DNA of 35,566 bases from Acidobacteriota bacterium (GTDB taxonomy: Bacteria > Acidobacteriota > UBA6911 > RPQK01 > JAJDTT01): positions 1 to 35,566 of the forward strand of contig JAPPLF010000074.1 in assembly GCA_028874215.1 (NCBI GenBank). The letters are read 5' to 3'. The notes beneath the pieces were generated by a model, which had not been told where the DNA came from, searched no databases, and saw nothing but the letters and a program-made list of their open reading frames with translations. This document shows positions 16,932 through 26,807 of this stretch, one piece after another. Every line of letters begins with the position of its first letter. Position 1 is the first letter of the stretch. The position numbers were made by a program, and so were the translations under genes.

Positions 16932-16952
16932 GGGGGACAAGAATGTTCCCCC
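16932..16952 (-). repeat. CATTCTTG-core palindrome, copy b, at duplication junction
   Basis: GGGGGACA (16932-16939) pairs with TGTTCCCC around an AGAA loop, one position being G:T. The core reads CAAGAATG, the minus-strand form of CATTCTTG. It fills the 41-bp space between the stop of DUF1501 copy B and the start of the copy A cytochrome-type gene, exactly where similarity between the duplicated units ends. Confidence 0.75.
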
Positions 16953-16957
16953 TCCTA

Positions 16958-18427
16958 TCAGGCCAAAATACCCTGGATCACGTGGCCGTGGACGTCGGTG
17001 AGACGGAAGTCCCGGCCTCCGAAGCGGTAGCTGAGCGCCTCGTGATCGAAACCCATGAGGTGGAGGATGGTGGCGTGGAGATCGTGGATGGTCTGCCGGT
17101 TCTCCACCACCCGGTAGCCGTACTCGTCGGTGGCGCCGTAGATGAAACCCTTCTTGAGGCCGCCGCCGGCCAGCCACAGGCTGAATCCGAAGGGGTTGTG
17201 GTCCCGCCCGTCCTTGCCCTGGACGAAGGGCGTCCGGCCGAACTCGCCCGAGAAAATGACGAGGGTCTCGTCCAGCAGGCCCCTGGCCTTGAGGTCCTTG
17301 ACCAACGCCGCTATCGGCTGGTCCACTGCCAGGGCGTTGGAGCCGTGCCCGTGAACCAGCTTGGCGTGCTGGTCCCACGGGTTGCTCATGCCCCCCTGAC
17401 CGTCGCCCCGGACCATGGTGAGCTCCACGAAACGCACGCCGCGTTCCACCAGCCGCCGGGCCACCAGGCACTGGCGGGCGTAGGCTGCTTTGGCCGGATT
17501 CGCGGAATCGATGCCATACAGCTTACGGGTGGCGGGAGTCTCTCCGCCCAGGTCCACCAGCTCGGGCACCGAGCTCTGCATCCGGTAAGCGGTCTCGTAG
17601 TTGCGGATGGCGGCTTCGACTTGGGAGTGTCCGGTGGTACCCGCCAGGAATTCCCGGTCCAGGTCGTTGATGAAGGAGAGCTTTCGCCGCTGGAGGGGGC
17701 CGGATTCCCGGGGACGGATGTTGCCGAGAGGATCCTGGCGTTCGGGAAAGATGAACGAACCCTGGTGGACGGCCGACAGGAAACCGTTGCCGAAAATGCT
17801 GATTCCACCGAGGGGGATGCCGCCGCTGCCCAGCACCACGAATCCGGGCAGGTTCCGGTTCTCGCTGCCCAGGCCGTAGCTGATCCAGGCGCCCATGCTG
17901 GGGAATCCGGCAAAGGGCGTCCCGGAGTGGAAGTAGAAATTGGCCTGGGCGTGGGCCATGAACTTGGCGGTCATGGAACGGATCACCGTCAACTCGTCGG
18001 CCACGCTGCCGATGTGTGGAAAGAGGTCGCTGACGGGGATCCCGCTGCTCCCGTAGCGTTTGAACTTCCAGGGGCTGGGCATGATGTTGCCGTCCATGTT
18101 GAACATGGTCCGTTCGGTCTTGAACGGCATCGGCTCGCCGGCTTCCTTGTCCAGGCGGGGCTTGGGATCGAAGGAGTCGACGTGGGAAAGCCCTCCTGAC
18201 AGGTAGCAGAAGATGACGTTCCGAACCCGGGGTTTGTGGTGACCTGGTTTGGGGGCCAGCGGATTCTCGGGTTGGGCGGGGACCAGGCCCGCGTAAGCCG
18301 GATCGGCCATGAGGGCCGAGAGGGCCAGCATCCCGAATCCCGTGGAGGTCTGGCGCAGCATCTCGCGGCGGGAGAAACGGGGTTGGAATCGGGGTGTCCG
18401 GCCGGGCGTCAGCGTCGACATCACCAT
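16958..18427 (-). CDS. DUF1501 protein, copy B
   Basis: This 489-residue DUF1501 protein is the paralogue of 11989-13452. The Tat signal is [22 protein letters not shown] (about 18-39), and the family segments match copy A ([73 protein letters not shown]). Two ATGs, at 18427 and 18421, are possible starts; neither has a strong ribosome-binding site. The N-terminal 17 residues differ from copy A while the Tat motif onward is conserved, so the duplicated similarity fades in the spacer. The open frame continues upstream through two palindromes but without support. A differing HCGTP/HSGTP and small loop changes near the [16 protein letters not shown] segment separate the copies. Confidence 0.92.
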   Translation of the reverse strand: MVMSTLTPGRTPRFQPRFSRREMLRQTSTGFGMLALSALMADPAYAGLVPAQPENPLAPKPGHHKPRVRNVIFCYLSGGLSHVDSFDPKPRLDKEAGEPMPFKTERTMFNMDGNIMPSPWKFKRYGSSGIPVSDLFPHIGSVADELTVIRSMTAKFMAHAQANFYFHSGTPFAGFPSMGAWISYGLGSENRNLPGFVVLGSGGIPLGGISIFGNGFLSAVHQGSFIFPERQDPLGNIRPRESGPLQRRKLSFINDLDREFLAGTTGHSQVEAAIRNYETAYRMQSSVPELVDLGGETPATRKLYGIDSANPAKAAYARQCLVARRLVERGVRFVELTMVRGDGQGGMSNPWDQHAKLVHGHGSNALAVDQPIAALVKDLKARGLLDETLVIFSGEFGRTPFVQGKDGRDHNPFGFSLWLAGGGLKKGFIYGATDEYGYRVVENRQTIHDLHATILHLMGFDHEALSYRFGGRDFRLTDVHGHVIQGILA

Positions 18428-18471
18428 CCAGTCTACTGCGGAACCGTCCGCCGGTCGAGGACCGGAAGGAG

Positions 18472-18541
18472 GGGCGATTTCCAATCGCCCGGTCTTTGTC
18501 GCCGCTCTGTTACGGGGAGTCCGGCGGTTAGGAAACCGCCG
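18472..18541. repeat. Two TTCC-core palindromes in the unit B spacer
   Basis: The first is GGGCGATT-TCC-AATCGCCC (18472-18490), a perfect 8-bp stem. The second is CGGCGGTT-AGGA-AACCGCCG (18522-18541), which on the minus strand has loop TCCT. The first differs from the copies at 6313-6358 by G to A in one arm and C to T in the other. On the minus strand the second has the same GGAGCGGAG flank as the helicase copy. They account for most of the extra spacer length between the unit B genes (173 bp versus 44 bp in unit A). Confidence 0.85.
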
Positions 18542-18600
18542 CTCCGCTCCCATCCTTTTTCTACCGGGGAATTGCCGGGCATGGGCCGGTGGGGGAGTTC

Positions 18601-21600
18601 CTACTGGACATAAATGAAATTCTTCAAGTTGAAGAGGGCATGGGCGAGGTCGGTCCAGATCCGCTGGTCGGTGAGGATCAGATGCTTGCGCGTCTTCCGC
18701 TCGGCGATCAGCGAGGAGAGATACTCCTCGGCTCGGGCCGCCTCGAGAGCGGAGGGTTCCCGGCCCAGGGCCTTGAAGAACATGTGGTGGATGCGGGAGG
18801 TGGCCGTGTTGCCCTCCCCGGCGGCCAGGTGCTTGCCCCACGCCTCCGCCTGGTGCCAGGCGAAGGGGCTGTTGAGCAGCGTCAGGGATTGAGCCGGGAC
18901 GTTGGTCTGGTCCCGTGTCCCTAGAGTGCTGGCAGGCTTGGGCAGGCCGAACGCCTCCAGAAAGGGGTTGTAGGCGTTGCGCCTGATCTCCTGGTAGATG
19001 CTGCGTCTCCCGGCGCCATCCAAGGGCCCGGGCGGCACGAACCCCTTGCTCTTGAGCTTCCCGATCTCATGGTAGACGGGAATGGAGGGTCCGTACGGCT
19101 TCGGATCCAGGCTTCCGGAGACGCGCAGCATGGCGTCGCGGATCTCCCCGGCGTCCAGTCGTCTCAGGTTGGCGTGCTGGTGGAGCCGATTGGCCGGATC
19201 CTCCCTGAGGGAATGGGCGGATGCCCCGCTGCTCATGCGGTAGGTCCGGGACGTGGCCAGCCGGCGCACCATGCTTTTGATGGAATACCCCTCCTCCACG
19301 AACCGGGCGGCCAGATGGTCCAGGAGTTCCGGATGAGTGGGCGGGTCGCCCAACTTTCCGAAGTTGTCCGTGGTGCGGACGATTCCGTATCCGAACAGGT
19401 ACCGCCAGATGCGGTTGACCATCACCCGGGCCGTCAGCGGGTTGTCGCGTGAGGCAAGGTCCCGGGCCAGTCCCAGGCGCACCCGGCCGGGGTCGGCGTA
19501 GGGAACGCTCTCCAAAGCCGCCAGGTATCGCCGGGGCACGGGTGCGCCGCGAGCGTCCTGGTCCCCGCGGACCAGGAATGGATGATCCGGCGCCGCCTCT
19601 TCAAGAACGGAGGGAGCGCGCCGGGGAACCGGCACTTGGGCTTCGAATTCACGGTACTGGGTCAGGAGCGCGTCCACGGACGGGAGCCGTTCCCGGGAAC
19701 GGGGCAAAAGATCCGCTCGAACGAACGCGTCCAGATACGCGGCCTGAAGCTCGGATGCTCCGCCGTCCCTCCAGGCTTCGATGGCCTCCACCAGGCGGCG
19801 GCCCGTTCGCCGGGCCAGATCTTCGGGTGAGCGGGGCGCCGTGCCACGGAGCAGATAGAGCAGGGGAGGACGCGTTTCTCTGGGCGTCTCCTTCGTCTCG
19901 TGGAACAGGATACGGCTGGCTCCGATGGCGGAACGCCCATCCGTCCGCTCTTCCGGCTGGGTTTTGAACTTCTTGGAGTCGAAGTAGATCTTCGTGACAT
20001 CGTCCCGGGTGGCCAGCTCGATGTACGCGGTGAATCCCTTCCAGTACGCCACGTCCCATTGAACCCATTCCATGCGGTCCGTTTTGGGGACGTGCCGCAT
20101 ATGGAAGATGAGGCCTCGAGGAACCGCATAGTTCTCCACGATCAACTGGGCGAAGCTGTAGTCCGACCCGAGGACGCTGAGACTGATGAAATTGGTGTCG
20201 ATGGTAAAGCGGGGCGACTGGATCACCCCGTTGTGCTTGTCTGAAACGAGATGGGTGTAGACCCCCCCGGGATAGATTCCGTTGAGGACCCGTTTGCCGT
20301 CGGCGGCCACCGAGAACTCGCCTGGCCGGGACGGTTCCGCGGGAAGTCCGGCGCCGTGTCCGATCCACTCGCCATAGTCGGGGCCGGACAGATCCCACCG
20401 GACCTGGAAGTGTTCCCGATTGAAGGTTTCTCCGCTGCGGATCCTGGTGTCCCACTCCTCTCTCAAAGCGGCCCATTCCTGGCGGAATCCGGCGCCCTCC
20501 TTGCCCGCCAGGCGGACCCAGGACGCCAGCGGACTTCCAGGTTCGCAGCGGGCTTCCTCCAATGCCTTATGCAACGCCTGGCCGGCAGCCGACTCCGCGG
20601 TTCCGGCGCCCTTCGTCTCGTCCGTCTCGACAGGAGCTGCCGCGGTCTCCGGGGCCGCCGGATCATCGGGCGAGCCCGGTGGCGAGCCAGGCTTGCACGG
20701 AGAGTCCGGTGGGTCGGCGAAGGCTTCACGGGGTGTTTCCAACAGCTTGGAGCTCAGGGCGGATGCCTCCCGGATCCAGGCGCCGGCCAGCTCCTGGCGG
20801 ATCTCTTCCTTCAGGCCGGTCAGCTCGCTGCGGCCCCGATCGAGACGCTCCGGGTCGTCAATGGCCCGCTGGGTCGGCCGGGCTCCGTAGAGCACGCCGT
20901 AAATGGCGTAATAGTCCTCCTGGCTGATGGCGTCGAACTTGTGGTCGTGGCAGCGCGCGCACGAGATGGTGAGGCCCTGAAACGCCTTGGAAAGGACGTC
21001 GACCTGGTTGTCCGTCCACTTGATTCGGTCTTCCAGCGGGTCCACCGGCTGGAACCCGTGCTCCACCATGCGGAGGTGAGCCGTGCCCAGGAGGGATTCG
21101 TTGATGCCCAGGGCCGGGTTCATCCTGGGGGAGGGAAGCAGGTCTCCTGCCAGATGTTCCCGAATCAACTGGTCGTAGGGGATGTCGGCGTTCAGGGCCC
21201 GTATCAGGTAGTCGCGGTAACGCCAGGCGTAGGGTGTGTCCGGGTCGCCTTCGCTGCCGTGGGACTCGCTGTAGCGGACCAGGTCCATCCAGTGGCGGGC
21301 CCAGTGTTCCCCGAAGTGAGGTGAGTCCAGGTAGTCGTCCACCAATTCCTCGTAGGCTCGTGGAGAGGGATCGGCGACGAAGGCGCGGACCTCTCCGGGG
21401 AGGGGTGGGAGTCCCCTCAGATCGTAGGAAAGGCGCCGGATCAGAGTGTACCGGTCCGCGGCCGGCGCCGGTTCCAGACTTTCCTGCTCCAGTCTGGCCA
21501 GGATGAACCGGTCCATGGCGTGCAACGGCCAATTCGAGTCGGTCACCGCCGGCGGGGAGACGGAGCGAACCGGCTGCCAGGCCCAGTGGCTGCGTTTTCG

Positions 21601-22026
21601 GGCTTCCAGGTGGAATCCTTCACCCGAATCCGCCGAGGCCGTCGCGGGATCGGTCCAGGGGGCTCCCATCCTGACCCATTCGATGAGCGACTGGATCTGT
21701 GCATCCGAAAGCGCTCCGGTGGGAGGCATCAGGGCCGGCCGGCCCTGGACCCGGTGGATCAAGGGGCTCTCGTCCGGTCTGCCTGCAACGATGGCCGGTC
21801 CCGAAACGCCCCCCTTGATCAGGTCGTCGCGCCGGTCGAGCCGCAGACCGGCGAAAGGTGTCGCAGTATCGGCACTGTGGCATTCGTAGCAGTGGTTGGC
21901 CAACAGGGGACGGATCTCTTTTTCGAAGAATTCCAGCGAGGCGGGATCAGAAGGGGAGGCCAGAGCAGCAGTCAGGCAGAGCAAGAGCGTGGTACCCATG
22001 CTTATGATCGCCGGAAGAATCTTCAT
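18601..22026 (-). CDS. PSCyt1-DUF1549-DUF1553 protein, copy B
   Basis: This 1141-residue periplasmic protein is the paralogue of 13497-16916. It has a signal peptide ([23 protein letters not shown]), heme motif CYECH (Cys46, Cys49, His50) and a PALMPPTG segment near 97-104. DUF1549 runs from about 165 with a second SCARCHDH motif (Cys356, Cys359, His360). A beta-rich middle region contains [10 protein letters not shown], and DUF1553 lies from about 830. The low-complexity, Glu/Ala/Pro-rich linker around 430-480 is the most divergent part between copies. It is first in its transcript, 202 bp from the next gene. Two CxxCH motifs support electron transfer coupled to an unknown oxidation, possibly with the DUF1501 partner. 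Function is otherwise unassigned in this family. Confidence 0.92.
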   Translation of the reverse strand: MKILPAIISMGTTLLLCLTAALASPSDPASLEFFEKEIRPLLANHCYECHSADTATPFAGLRLDRRDDLIKGGVSGPAIVAGRPDESPLIHRVQGRPALMPPTGALSDAQIQSLIEWVRMGAPWTDPATASADSGEGFHLEARKRSHWAWQPVRSVSPPAVTDSNWPLHAMDRFILARLEQESLEPAPAADRYTLIRRLSYDLRGLPPLPGEVRAFVADPSPRAYEELVDDYLDSPHFGEHWARHWMDLVRYSESHGSEGDPDTPYAWRYRDYLIRALNADIPYDQLIREHLAGDLLPSPRMNPALGINESLLGTAHLRMVEHGFQPVDPLEDRIKWTDNQVDVLSKAFQGLTISCARCHDHKFDAISQEDYYAIYGVLYGARPTQRAIDDPERLDRGRSELTGLKEEIRQELAGAWIREASALSSKLLETPREAFADPPDSPCKPGSPPGSPDDPAAPETAAAPVETDETKGAGTAESAAGQALHKALEEARCEPGSPLASWVRLAGKEGAGFRQEWAALREEWDTRIRSGETFNREHFQVRWDLSGPDYGEWIGHGAGLPAEPSRPGEFSVAADGKRVLNGIYPGGVYTHLVSDKHNGVIQSPRFTIDTNFISLSVLGSDYSFAQLIVENYAVPRGLIFHMRHVPKTDRMEWVQWDVAYWKGFTAYIELATRDDVTKIYFDSKKFKTQPEERTDGRSAIGASRILFHETKETPRETRPPLLYLLRGTAPRSPEDLARRTGRRLVEAIEAWRDGGASELQAAYLDAFVRADLLPRSRERLPSVDALLTQYREFEAQVPVPRRAPSVLEEAAPDHPFLVRGDQDARGAPVPRRYLAALESVPYADPGRVRLGLARDLASRDNPLTARVMVNRIWRYLFGYGIVRTTDNFGKLGDPPTHPELLDHLAARFVEEGYSIKSMVRRLATSRTYRMSSGASAHSLREDPANRLHQHANLRRLDAGEIRDAMLRVSGSLDPKPYGPSIPVYHEIGKLKSKGFVPPGPLDGAGRRSIYQEIRRNAYNPFLEAFGLPKPASTLGTRDQTNVPAQSLTLLNSPFAWHQAEAWGKHLAAGEGNTATSRIHHMFFKALGREPSALEAARAEEYLSSLIAERKTRKHLILTDQRIWTDLAHALFNLKNFIYVQ

Positions 22027-22228
22027 GGCTGAAGCCGATTTCGTCTCCGTAGGTCTTCCATCTCTGACGGAAAGTGTAGCGACGGCGGACGGCCCAGGGC
22101 AAGGAATCCAGGGACGAGGACTTCCCCCATTTCCCCGGGGTTCGGAAGAACCGGGGATTTAGGGGCACCCCTTGTGTGTTTGGTGCCTTCTTCCGAGTGA
22201 GGGGTTGCCGTTCCGTAGCCCCCGATGT
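22027..22228. other. Intergenic region with one TTCC-loop hairpin
   Basis: This gap separates the start of copy B from the end of the CarboxypepD_reg gene (both minus strand). It carries a hairpin at 22133-22156: on the minus strand CCCC-GGTTC-TTCC-GAACC-(CC)-GGGG, a 5-bp inner stem with TTCC loop plus a 4-bp outer stem across a 2-nt bulge. It may terminate the upstream gene and resembles the TTCC-core family. Nothing else is recognised. Confidence 0.5.
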
Positions 22229-23938
22229 CTACCAGGACTTGCGGATCTGAATTGGTGAGTTCGAATCTGCCGGGTTGAGGACGATGGTGACGCTTGTCGA
22301 TTCCAGGAGTTCGAGACGAGTTCCCATGCTTTCCGCGTTCGGCAGACTTAAAGAGAGAATATATGTCTGAGCCTCCAGTCCGCTGACGCGGAAATGCCCG
22401 TCCGTTGGGGAGACATCTGCGGACATTGGATCGAATAGGAAGGGGTGGTCCTCGTGTTGGCGACCGGCTGGAGACAATCGAAGAGAGAATTCTCGTACCG
22501 GTTCATTATCCTGGTTCATGACGTAACCGGACAACGAAAGTCCGGGCTGCAGCGAAATCGTGACGAGTTGACTCGCAGGAGCAACGAAGGAGGATTCATG
22601 GGTAACATACTCGCGGTGAGCGACCAGTATCCGGTGTTTTCCCGGAGGAACGTCTGGAAACTTGAAAGTGCCGTCCGATGAGGTAAGAGCACCGAGTCCT
22701 GTACCCTGTTCGAACCTGACGAAGACCTGTGCGGCAGCCACAGACAGACCCTCATCGTTGAGAACGACGCCTTGGACCGTCGATTGCCCGACCAGGATCA
22801 AATCGACTTCATTGTTCCTGCCTGGCTCAACCGTCAGGGTCTTGGCTCCAATGCCGGAAGCAAATCCATCAGCTTCAGCGGAAATCCGATATTTACCCCA
22901 ACGCACTCTGGAAAAGAAGAATTCTCCCGTCAGGTCGGTCGACGACTCTCCAAGACGGTGGGGAAGTTGACTATTTGGCTCGAAGTCGCTGAGACCGACG
23001 GTCGCTCCGTGAATGGGATTTCCGTCCGCGTCCCACACGTGACCGGATACGGAGCCCAATTGCGCATCCGGCACTCGATGCATCGTAATGACCACCTCCT
23101 CATCCTGGGGCAAGGTCACAGGAACGCGAGCAGCAAGTTCATACTCAGGATGCGCCGCCTCGGCGAAGAAAGTTCCGGAAACAGGCGGTTTGGACATCAG
23201 GAATCGGCCTGATTGGTCACTCCGGACCATTGACTTCTTGGTGAATCGCCCTGGGGTTTCTTCTTGGAGCCAGACGGTCGCTCCAGCGATCCCTCGGGAG
23301 CGATGGTCTACGACTCTGCCCCGAAGTTCCACGTGAGGTGTCATCAGGATCTCTTGGTACAGGTCTCCCTCAGCAGGAGTAACGAGCAGCCGTCTGGTGG
23401 TGTAACGCCGGTAACCGTCTGCCTCGGCACGGAGCGTGTACCGCCCTGCACGGTGGACGGTCATCTGGAACCTGCCATCGTGACCGCTGACGGCTTCGGT
23501 CCGCACATTCCCGCTTCCAACCGGAGATACTGTGATGCGTGCGTCTTGTATTGCAGTGCCATCCTCGCTGTTTACGACGATGCCGGTGATGGTCGATTGC
23601 GCTGCGCGTCGTTTCTCCGGGCCAACAGATTGCGGAGTCCTGCCTTGGTTTGGAACGGATTCGTCCGGAACTGCCGATCTCGAACCTTCGAGCCTGACCT
23701 GCGCTCGCTCTGAATCTATATTGCGCACTGAGCCGGAATCCCGGTCTCCATCGTCACGAGTTGCCTGCGGAGTGAGCTTGACCGCATTTGAGGACTCGTC
23801 CCGTGGTCCGTCCCAAATGACCCACAGGCAGAAAATCAGAACCAGGATGCTGATCGCGATGAGGATGAACCGAGGCCGGAATGGCTTTCTCATAACCGGA
23901 GAACCAGCGTTGGATTTCCGTCTAGAATACCTGTTCAT
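22229..23938 (-). CDS. Membrane-anchored protein with CarboxypepD_reg repeats
   Basis: This 569-residue protein has a basic N-terminus and one membrane helix (about 23-43: FILIAISILVLIFCLWVIW). An acidic, low-complexity linker (about 45-112) follows, then at least four tandem carboxypeptidase-regulatory-like beta-sandwich domains. Each carries the signature G-x-V-x-(D/N)-x(3)-P-(I/L)-x-(G/A)-A and ends in a G-x-Y/F-x-(L/I) segment: ITGIVVNSEDGTAIQDARI, LRGRVVDHRSRGIAGATV, VSGHVWDADGNPIHGATV and VQGVVLNDEGLSVAAAQV, with a weaker fifth (LSGYVMNQDNEPVREF). No catalytic domain is seen. A structural, adhesive or carbohydrate-binding role in the periplasm is inferred. The start at 23938 lies 8 bp from the divergent hydrolase start; the ATG at 23893 (MRKPFRPRF) is an alternative leaving room for promoters. 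Confidence 0.8.
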   Translation of the reverse strand: MNRYSRRKSNAGSPVMRKPFRPRFILIAISILVLIFCLWVIWDGPRDESSNAVKLTPQATRDDGDRDSGSVRNIDSERAQVRLEGSRSAVPDESVPNQGRTPQSVGPEKRRAAQSTITGIVVNSEDGTAIQDARITVSPVGSGNVRTEAVSGHDGRFQMTVHRAGRYTLRAEADGYRRYTTRRLLVTPAEGDLYQEILMTPHVELRGRVVDHRSRGIAGATVWLQEETPGRFTKKSMVRSDQSGRFLMSKPPVSGTFFAEAAHPEYELAARVPVTLPQDEEVVITMHRVPDAQLGSVSGHVWDADGNPIHGATVGLSDFEPNSQLPHRLGESSTDLTGEFFFSRVRWGKYRISAEADGFASGIGAKTLTVEPGRNNEVDLILVGQSTVQGVVLNDEGLSVAAAQVFVRFEQGTGLGALTSSDGTFKFPDVPPGKHRILVAHREYVTHESSFVAPASQLVTISLQPGLSLSGYVMNQDNEPVREFSLRLSPAGRQHEDHPFLFDPMSADVSPTDGHFRVSGLEAQTYILSLSLPNAESMGTRLELLESTSVTIVLNPADSNSPIQIRKSW

Positions 23939-23946
23939 AGGGATCT

Positions 23947-25119
23947 ATGGGAATCCGCCGCCGCTGCCTGTCGGCAACAATCGGACTCACGACCGCCATC
24001 ATGACTTTGATGACCGCATGCTCCAGTTCGGAGGCAGTCAGGGTCGACTGGTCCGCCGGAGATTTCCAAACCGTTCTGGAGACCAGCTTGCGGCAGCTTC
24101 GTTCGGACACGGGTCTCACCGGCGTCGCAGCCGCCGTGATGACCGCTGGCCGGTTCAGGGGAGTGGCCGTCGACGGTGAACGCCGTCGAGGCTCGGGAAT
24201 TCCGGTGACCGTAAACGACCGCTGGCACGCCGGCTCGATAGCCAAGTCGATGACGGCGACATTGATCGCGGTAATGGAACACGAAGGCAAGCTGTCCATC
24301 GACATGGCTCTGCCCGAATTGATGCCCGAAATCGAAATGGCCGGCGGCTGGCGTCCCTGCACGCTGAAGCACCTGTTGACCCACACCGCCGGCGCGCCCG
24401 CCAACTTTCCGATGAAGGTTCTGAAGGTGTGGCCCGGCACCGCGGAAGAACTCGTCGCCGCGAGACGCCAATTCATCGCCGAGATTCTGGCCGAGGAACC
24501 GGAATCCCCCTGCGGAGAGCGCTACTCCTATTCCAATGTCGGTTACACCATCGTCGGCCATATCGCGGAGACCATCGCCGGTAAGCCTTACGAATCCCTG
24601 ATGAGGCAGAAGGTGTTCCTCCCCCTGGAACTGAACAGCGCGGGATTCGGCCCGCCGAAGGGGGACGAGCCGAACCAGGAACCGCTCGGACATATGAAGT
24701 TGCTGTGGTTGCGGTACGCCCTCGATCCCTTCGAATGGCCCGCCGACAATACACCCGTTATGGCGCCGGCCGGAGGGGTGCATCTGAGCATCCGGGATTT
24801 GGCGTGTTACGGCTCCATCCACCTCGAGGGAGCAAACGGGACTGCAACCTCCATCCTTCCTCAGGAGAACTGGGAACGCCTGCATACGCCTTTTCTCGAG
24901 GACTACGCACACGGTTGGGTCCGATACCAGCGGGAATGGGCGGGAGGACCGTTGATCTGGCACAACGGCAGCAACACGCTCTGGTACGCCTTGCTGATGC
25001 TGCTGCCCGCCAGGAACACGGTTCTGGCGTTTGCGACCAACGATGGCGCGATCGAGGAAGCGGAGAAAGCATTTGTCGGATTGGCCCGGCAGCTGAGCGA
25101 GGGGACGCCGGCATCGTAA
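23947..25119 (+). CDS. Lipoprotein serine hydrolase (beta-lactamase/DD-peptidase fold)
   Basis: This 390-residue protein belongs to the PF00144 serine hydrolase family (class C beta-lactamases, DD-peptidases, esterases). A lipoprotein signal with lipobox LMTAC puts the mature N-terminus at Cys25. Active-site motifs are SIAK (Ser97, Lys100), YSN (Tyr195, Ser196, Asn197) and HNG near residue 338 in place of KTG. The HxG variant and a substrate-unspecific fold mean it could be an esterase or peptidase as well as a beta-lactamase; resistance should not be assumed. The GC-rich frame begins 8 bp from the divergent CarboxypepD_reg gene, with GGGAT just before the ATG. A glycosidase-like gene follows 34 bp later on the same strand. 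Confidence 0.87.
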   Translation: MGIRRRCLSATIGLTTAIMTLMTACSSSEAVRVDWSAGDFQTVLETSLRQLRSDTGLTGVAAAVMTAGRFRGVAVDGERRRGSGIPVTVNDRWHAGSIAKSMTATLIAVMEHEGKLSIDMALPELMPEIEMAGGWRPCTLKHLLTHTAGAPANFPMKVLKVWPGTAEELVAARRQFIAEILAEEPESPCGERYSYSNVGYTIVGHIAETIAGKPYESLMRQKVFLPLELNSAGFGPPKGDEPNQEPLGHMKLLWLRYALDPFEWPADNTPVMAPAGGVHLSIRDLACYGSIHLEGANGTATSILPQENWERLHTPFLEDYAHGWVRYQREWAGGPLIWHNGSNTLWYALLMLLPARNTVLAFATNDGAIEEAEKAFVGLARQLSEGTPAS

Positions 25120-25153
25120 TCACGATTGGCGCGCACAGAACCTTAGCTGGGGC

Positions 25154-26807
25154 ATGATGGGATCAAATGCTGTGTCGGCGGTCCTGATTGCCGCGCTGGC
25201 GGCCCCGGCATGGCTGCCCGCGGCGCCTCCTGAGGAACCGCAGGTCACGGTTGGCTGGCAGAAGCAACCTTTTCTGGACGACCGGGTCATCGACTCCACC
25301 AAACACATCTCTCGGGTCCTCAAGGAACCGCAGCGCTGGCCGGGAAATCCGCTGATCGTCGGAGGCATGCCCTGGGAGACATGGACCGTCTACCTGAATG
25401 GCCGCGGCGTCCTTTATGACGATGACGAACGGCAGTTCAAGATGTGGTACCTCTCCCCGACCTTCGATGGGTCCGCTCCCAGCGGTCTGAGATACAAGGT
25501 CTGCTACGGCTTTTTGCGACAACGGCGTCCAATGGACCAAACCCGATCTGAGCTTGGTGGATTGGGAGGGTTCCCGCAGTAACAGCATTCTTCCCTGGGG
25601 ATGGCATTGGATGCGCCGGCCCAACGTCATCCGCGATCCGCGGGATCCGGATCCTCGACACCGTATCAAGATGCTCTACACGGATGTCATCGGCGATTGG
25701 CCGCGGACCGGCTATCGAGAGTTGGCGGGAATCGCCAAGGCCACGTCCCCGGACGGAATTCACTGGCGACACAATGTGGACGGCCGGCCCTGGCGGCCGG
25801 GCGGCAACGGGACCAACGTGTTGGGCTGGGACCCGGCTGCGGGCGAATATGTCGTCTATATTCGGATGTATCCGCCCGGAGCCTCGCCTGATGAATCGCA
25901 GATCTCCATCTTCCGTTCTACGAGTGACGACTTTCTTCGGTGGTCCAAGCCGGAGCTGGTGTTGGCTCCTGAGCGGGAAGGCCTGGACTTCAAGGGTTTT
26001 GCGGCGTTGATTTACGAGCACTACTACGTCGCTTGGCTCTGGGTCTGGAAAGGCCGGGAAACGCATTTCGAGCTGGCGGCCAGCCGGGACGGCCTCGAGT
26101 GGCAACAAATCTTTCCGGTGACGGTTGCGTTCCCTCTCGGGGCACCCGGGACGTGGGACTCTGCCATGGTCTCCCTGAACACGCCCATCGTCCGTGACGG
26201 GCTGATCTGGATCTACTACGGAGCTTGGAATCATCCTTACCGGCGGGAGGCAACGGAGCGGGTGCAGCAAGGTTGGATCGAAGCAGGGAATCGGATGCAG
26301 AGAGCCATCGGTTTGGCGACGCTTCGACTGGACGGTTTCCTATCCCTGTCGGCGACTGGAAGTCCTGGGAGGGTAACGACGAAGACCTTTCGCTTGCCGG
26401 GAGGGTCCTTGTTCGTGAACGCCGATGTTCGGGGTGAGTTGAGAGCCGGGTTCCTGGACTCGGAGGGACGGGTTCCTGCCGGCTATTCCGCTGAAGACTG
26501 CGTTCCGATTCGCACCGACGGGATCCGTCAGATGATCCGCTGGGACCGGTCCTTCCAACTGGATTCGTTGCAAGGCCGGGCTGTACGGCTGCGTTTCCAC
26601 ATGCGCGAAGCGGACCTGTATGTCTTCTGGTTCCAGCCCCACGCCGGCATGGGGCGGCGGCATTCTTGCCGCCGATTGGAACGGCTCGAATGGGCCCATT
26701 TAAACAGACAAGAATCCATATTTAAAAATACGAAATGTGACTGTTATAGAAATGTTTATGATATAGGAAATCGCGTCTCCTATAATAAATTGCGGAAAAA
26801 TAAGTAG
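25154..26807 (+). pseudogene. Frameshifted beta-propeller glycosidase-like gene
   Basis: Two overlapping frames together encode one protein of the five-bladed propeller (GH43/GH32-like) type. Frame 1 (25154-25582) begins with a signal peptide (ALAAPAWLPAAP) and covers LDDRVIDSTKHISRVLKEPQ through YKVCYGF. Frame 2 continues CDNGVQWTKPDLSLVDWEG and then IRDPRDPDPRHRIKMLY, TSPDGIHWRH and YYGAWNHPY. The switch falls in the five-T run at 25511-25515; removing one T joins the frames exactly, so this is a one-base insertion or a sequencing error. The natural C-terminus is probably near YVFWFQ (about 26634). After it the frame runs on for about 58 codons through a palindrome and AT-rich DNA, suggesting the original stop was lost. 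Probably a secreted glycan-active protein. Confidence 0.72.
26655..26674 (+). repeat. CATTCTTG-core palindrome, copy c
   Basis: CGGCGGCA (26655-26662) and TGCCGCCG (26667-26674) form a perfect 8-bp stem with loop TTCT. The loop and closing base pairs match copies a and b, whereas the outer stem is GC-mixed rather than a G-run/C-run. It lies in the extended 3' end of the glycosidase-like gene. Confidence 0.85.

Larger units (their letters stand above)
11989..22026 (-). repeat. 10-kb tandem duplication of a two-gene module
   Basis: Two head-to-tail units, 16958-22026 (B, upstream in transcription) and 11989-16916 (A), each encode a PSCyt1/DUF1549/DUF1553 protein and then a DUF1501 protein. Both genes align along their whole length between units, down to signal peptides and stop regions. 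Similarity continues slightly upstream of the first start codon (GGCTGAcGCCGA versus GGCTGAaGCCGA). The junction between units (16917-16957) holds a CATTCTTG-core palindrome. Intergenic spacers differ: 44 bp in A, 173 bp with two palindromes in B. Confidence 0.9.

Noticed and set aside
13497-17471. A continuous 1324-residue frame giving copy A an extra 185-residue N-terminus
   Set aside because: The extension is the out-of-frame shadow of DUF1501 copy B. The signal peptide at 16916 marks the real start, as in copy B.
12019-18199. Two similar plus-strand frames (12019-13509 and 16844-18199) that resemble each other
   Set aside because: Their mutual similarity is inherited from the duplicated DUF1501 genes on the other strand; they have no own domain or start signals.
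23947-25119. Antibiotic-resistance beta-lactamase
   Set aside because: The PF00144 fold with SxxK/YxN/HxG is shared by esterases and peptidases, and nothing here indicates a drug substrate.
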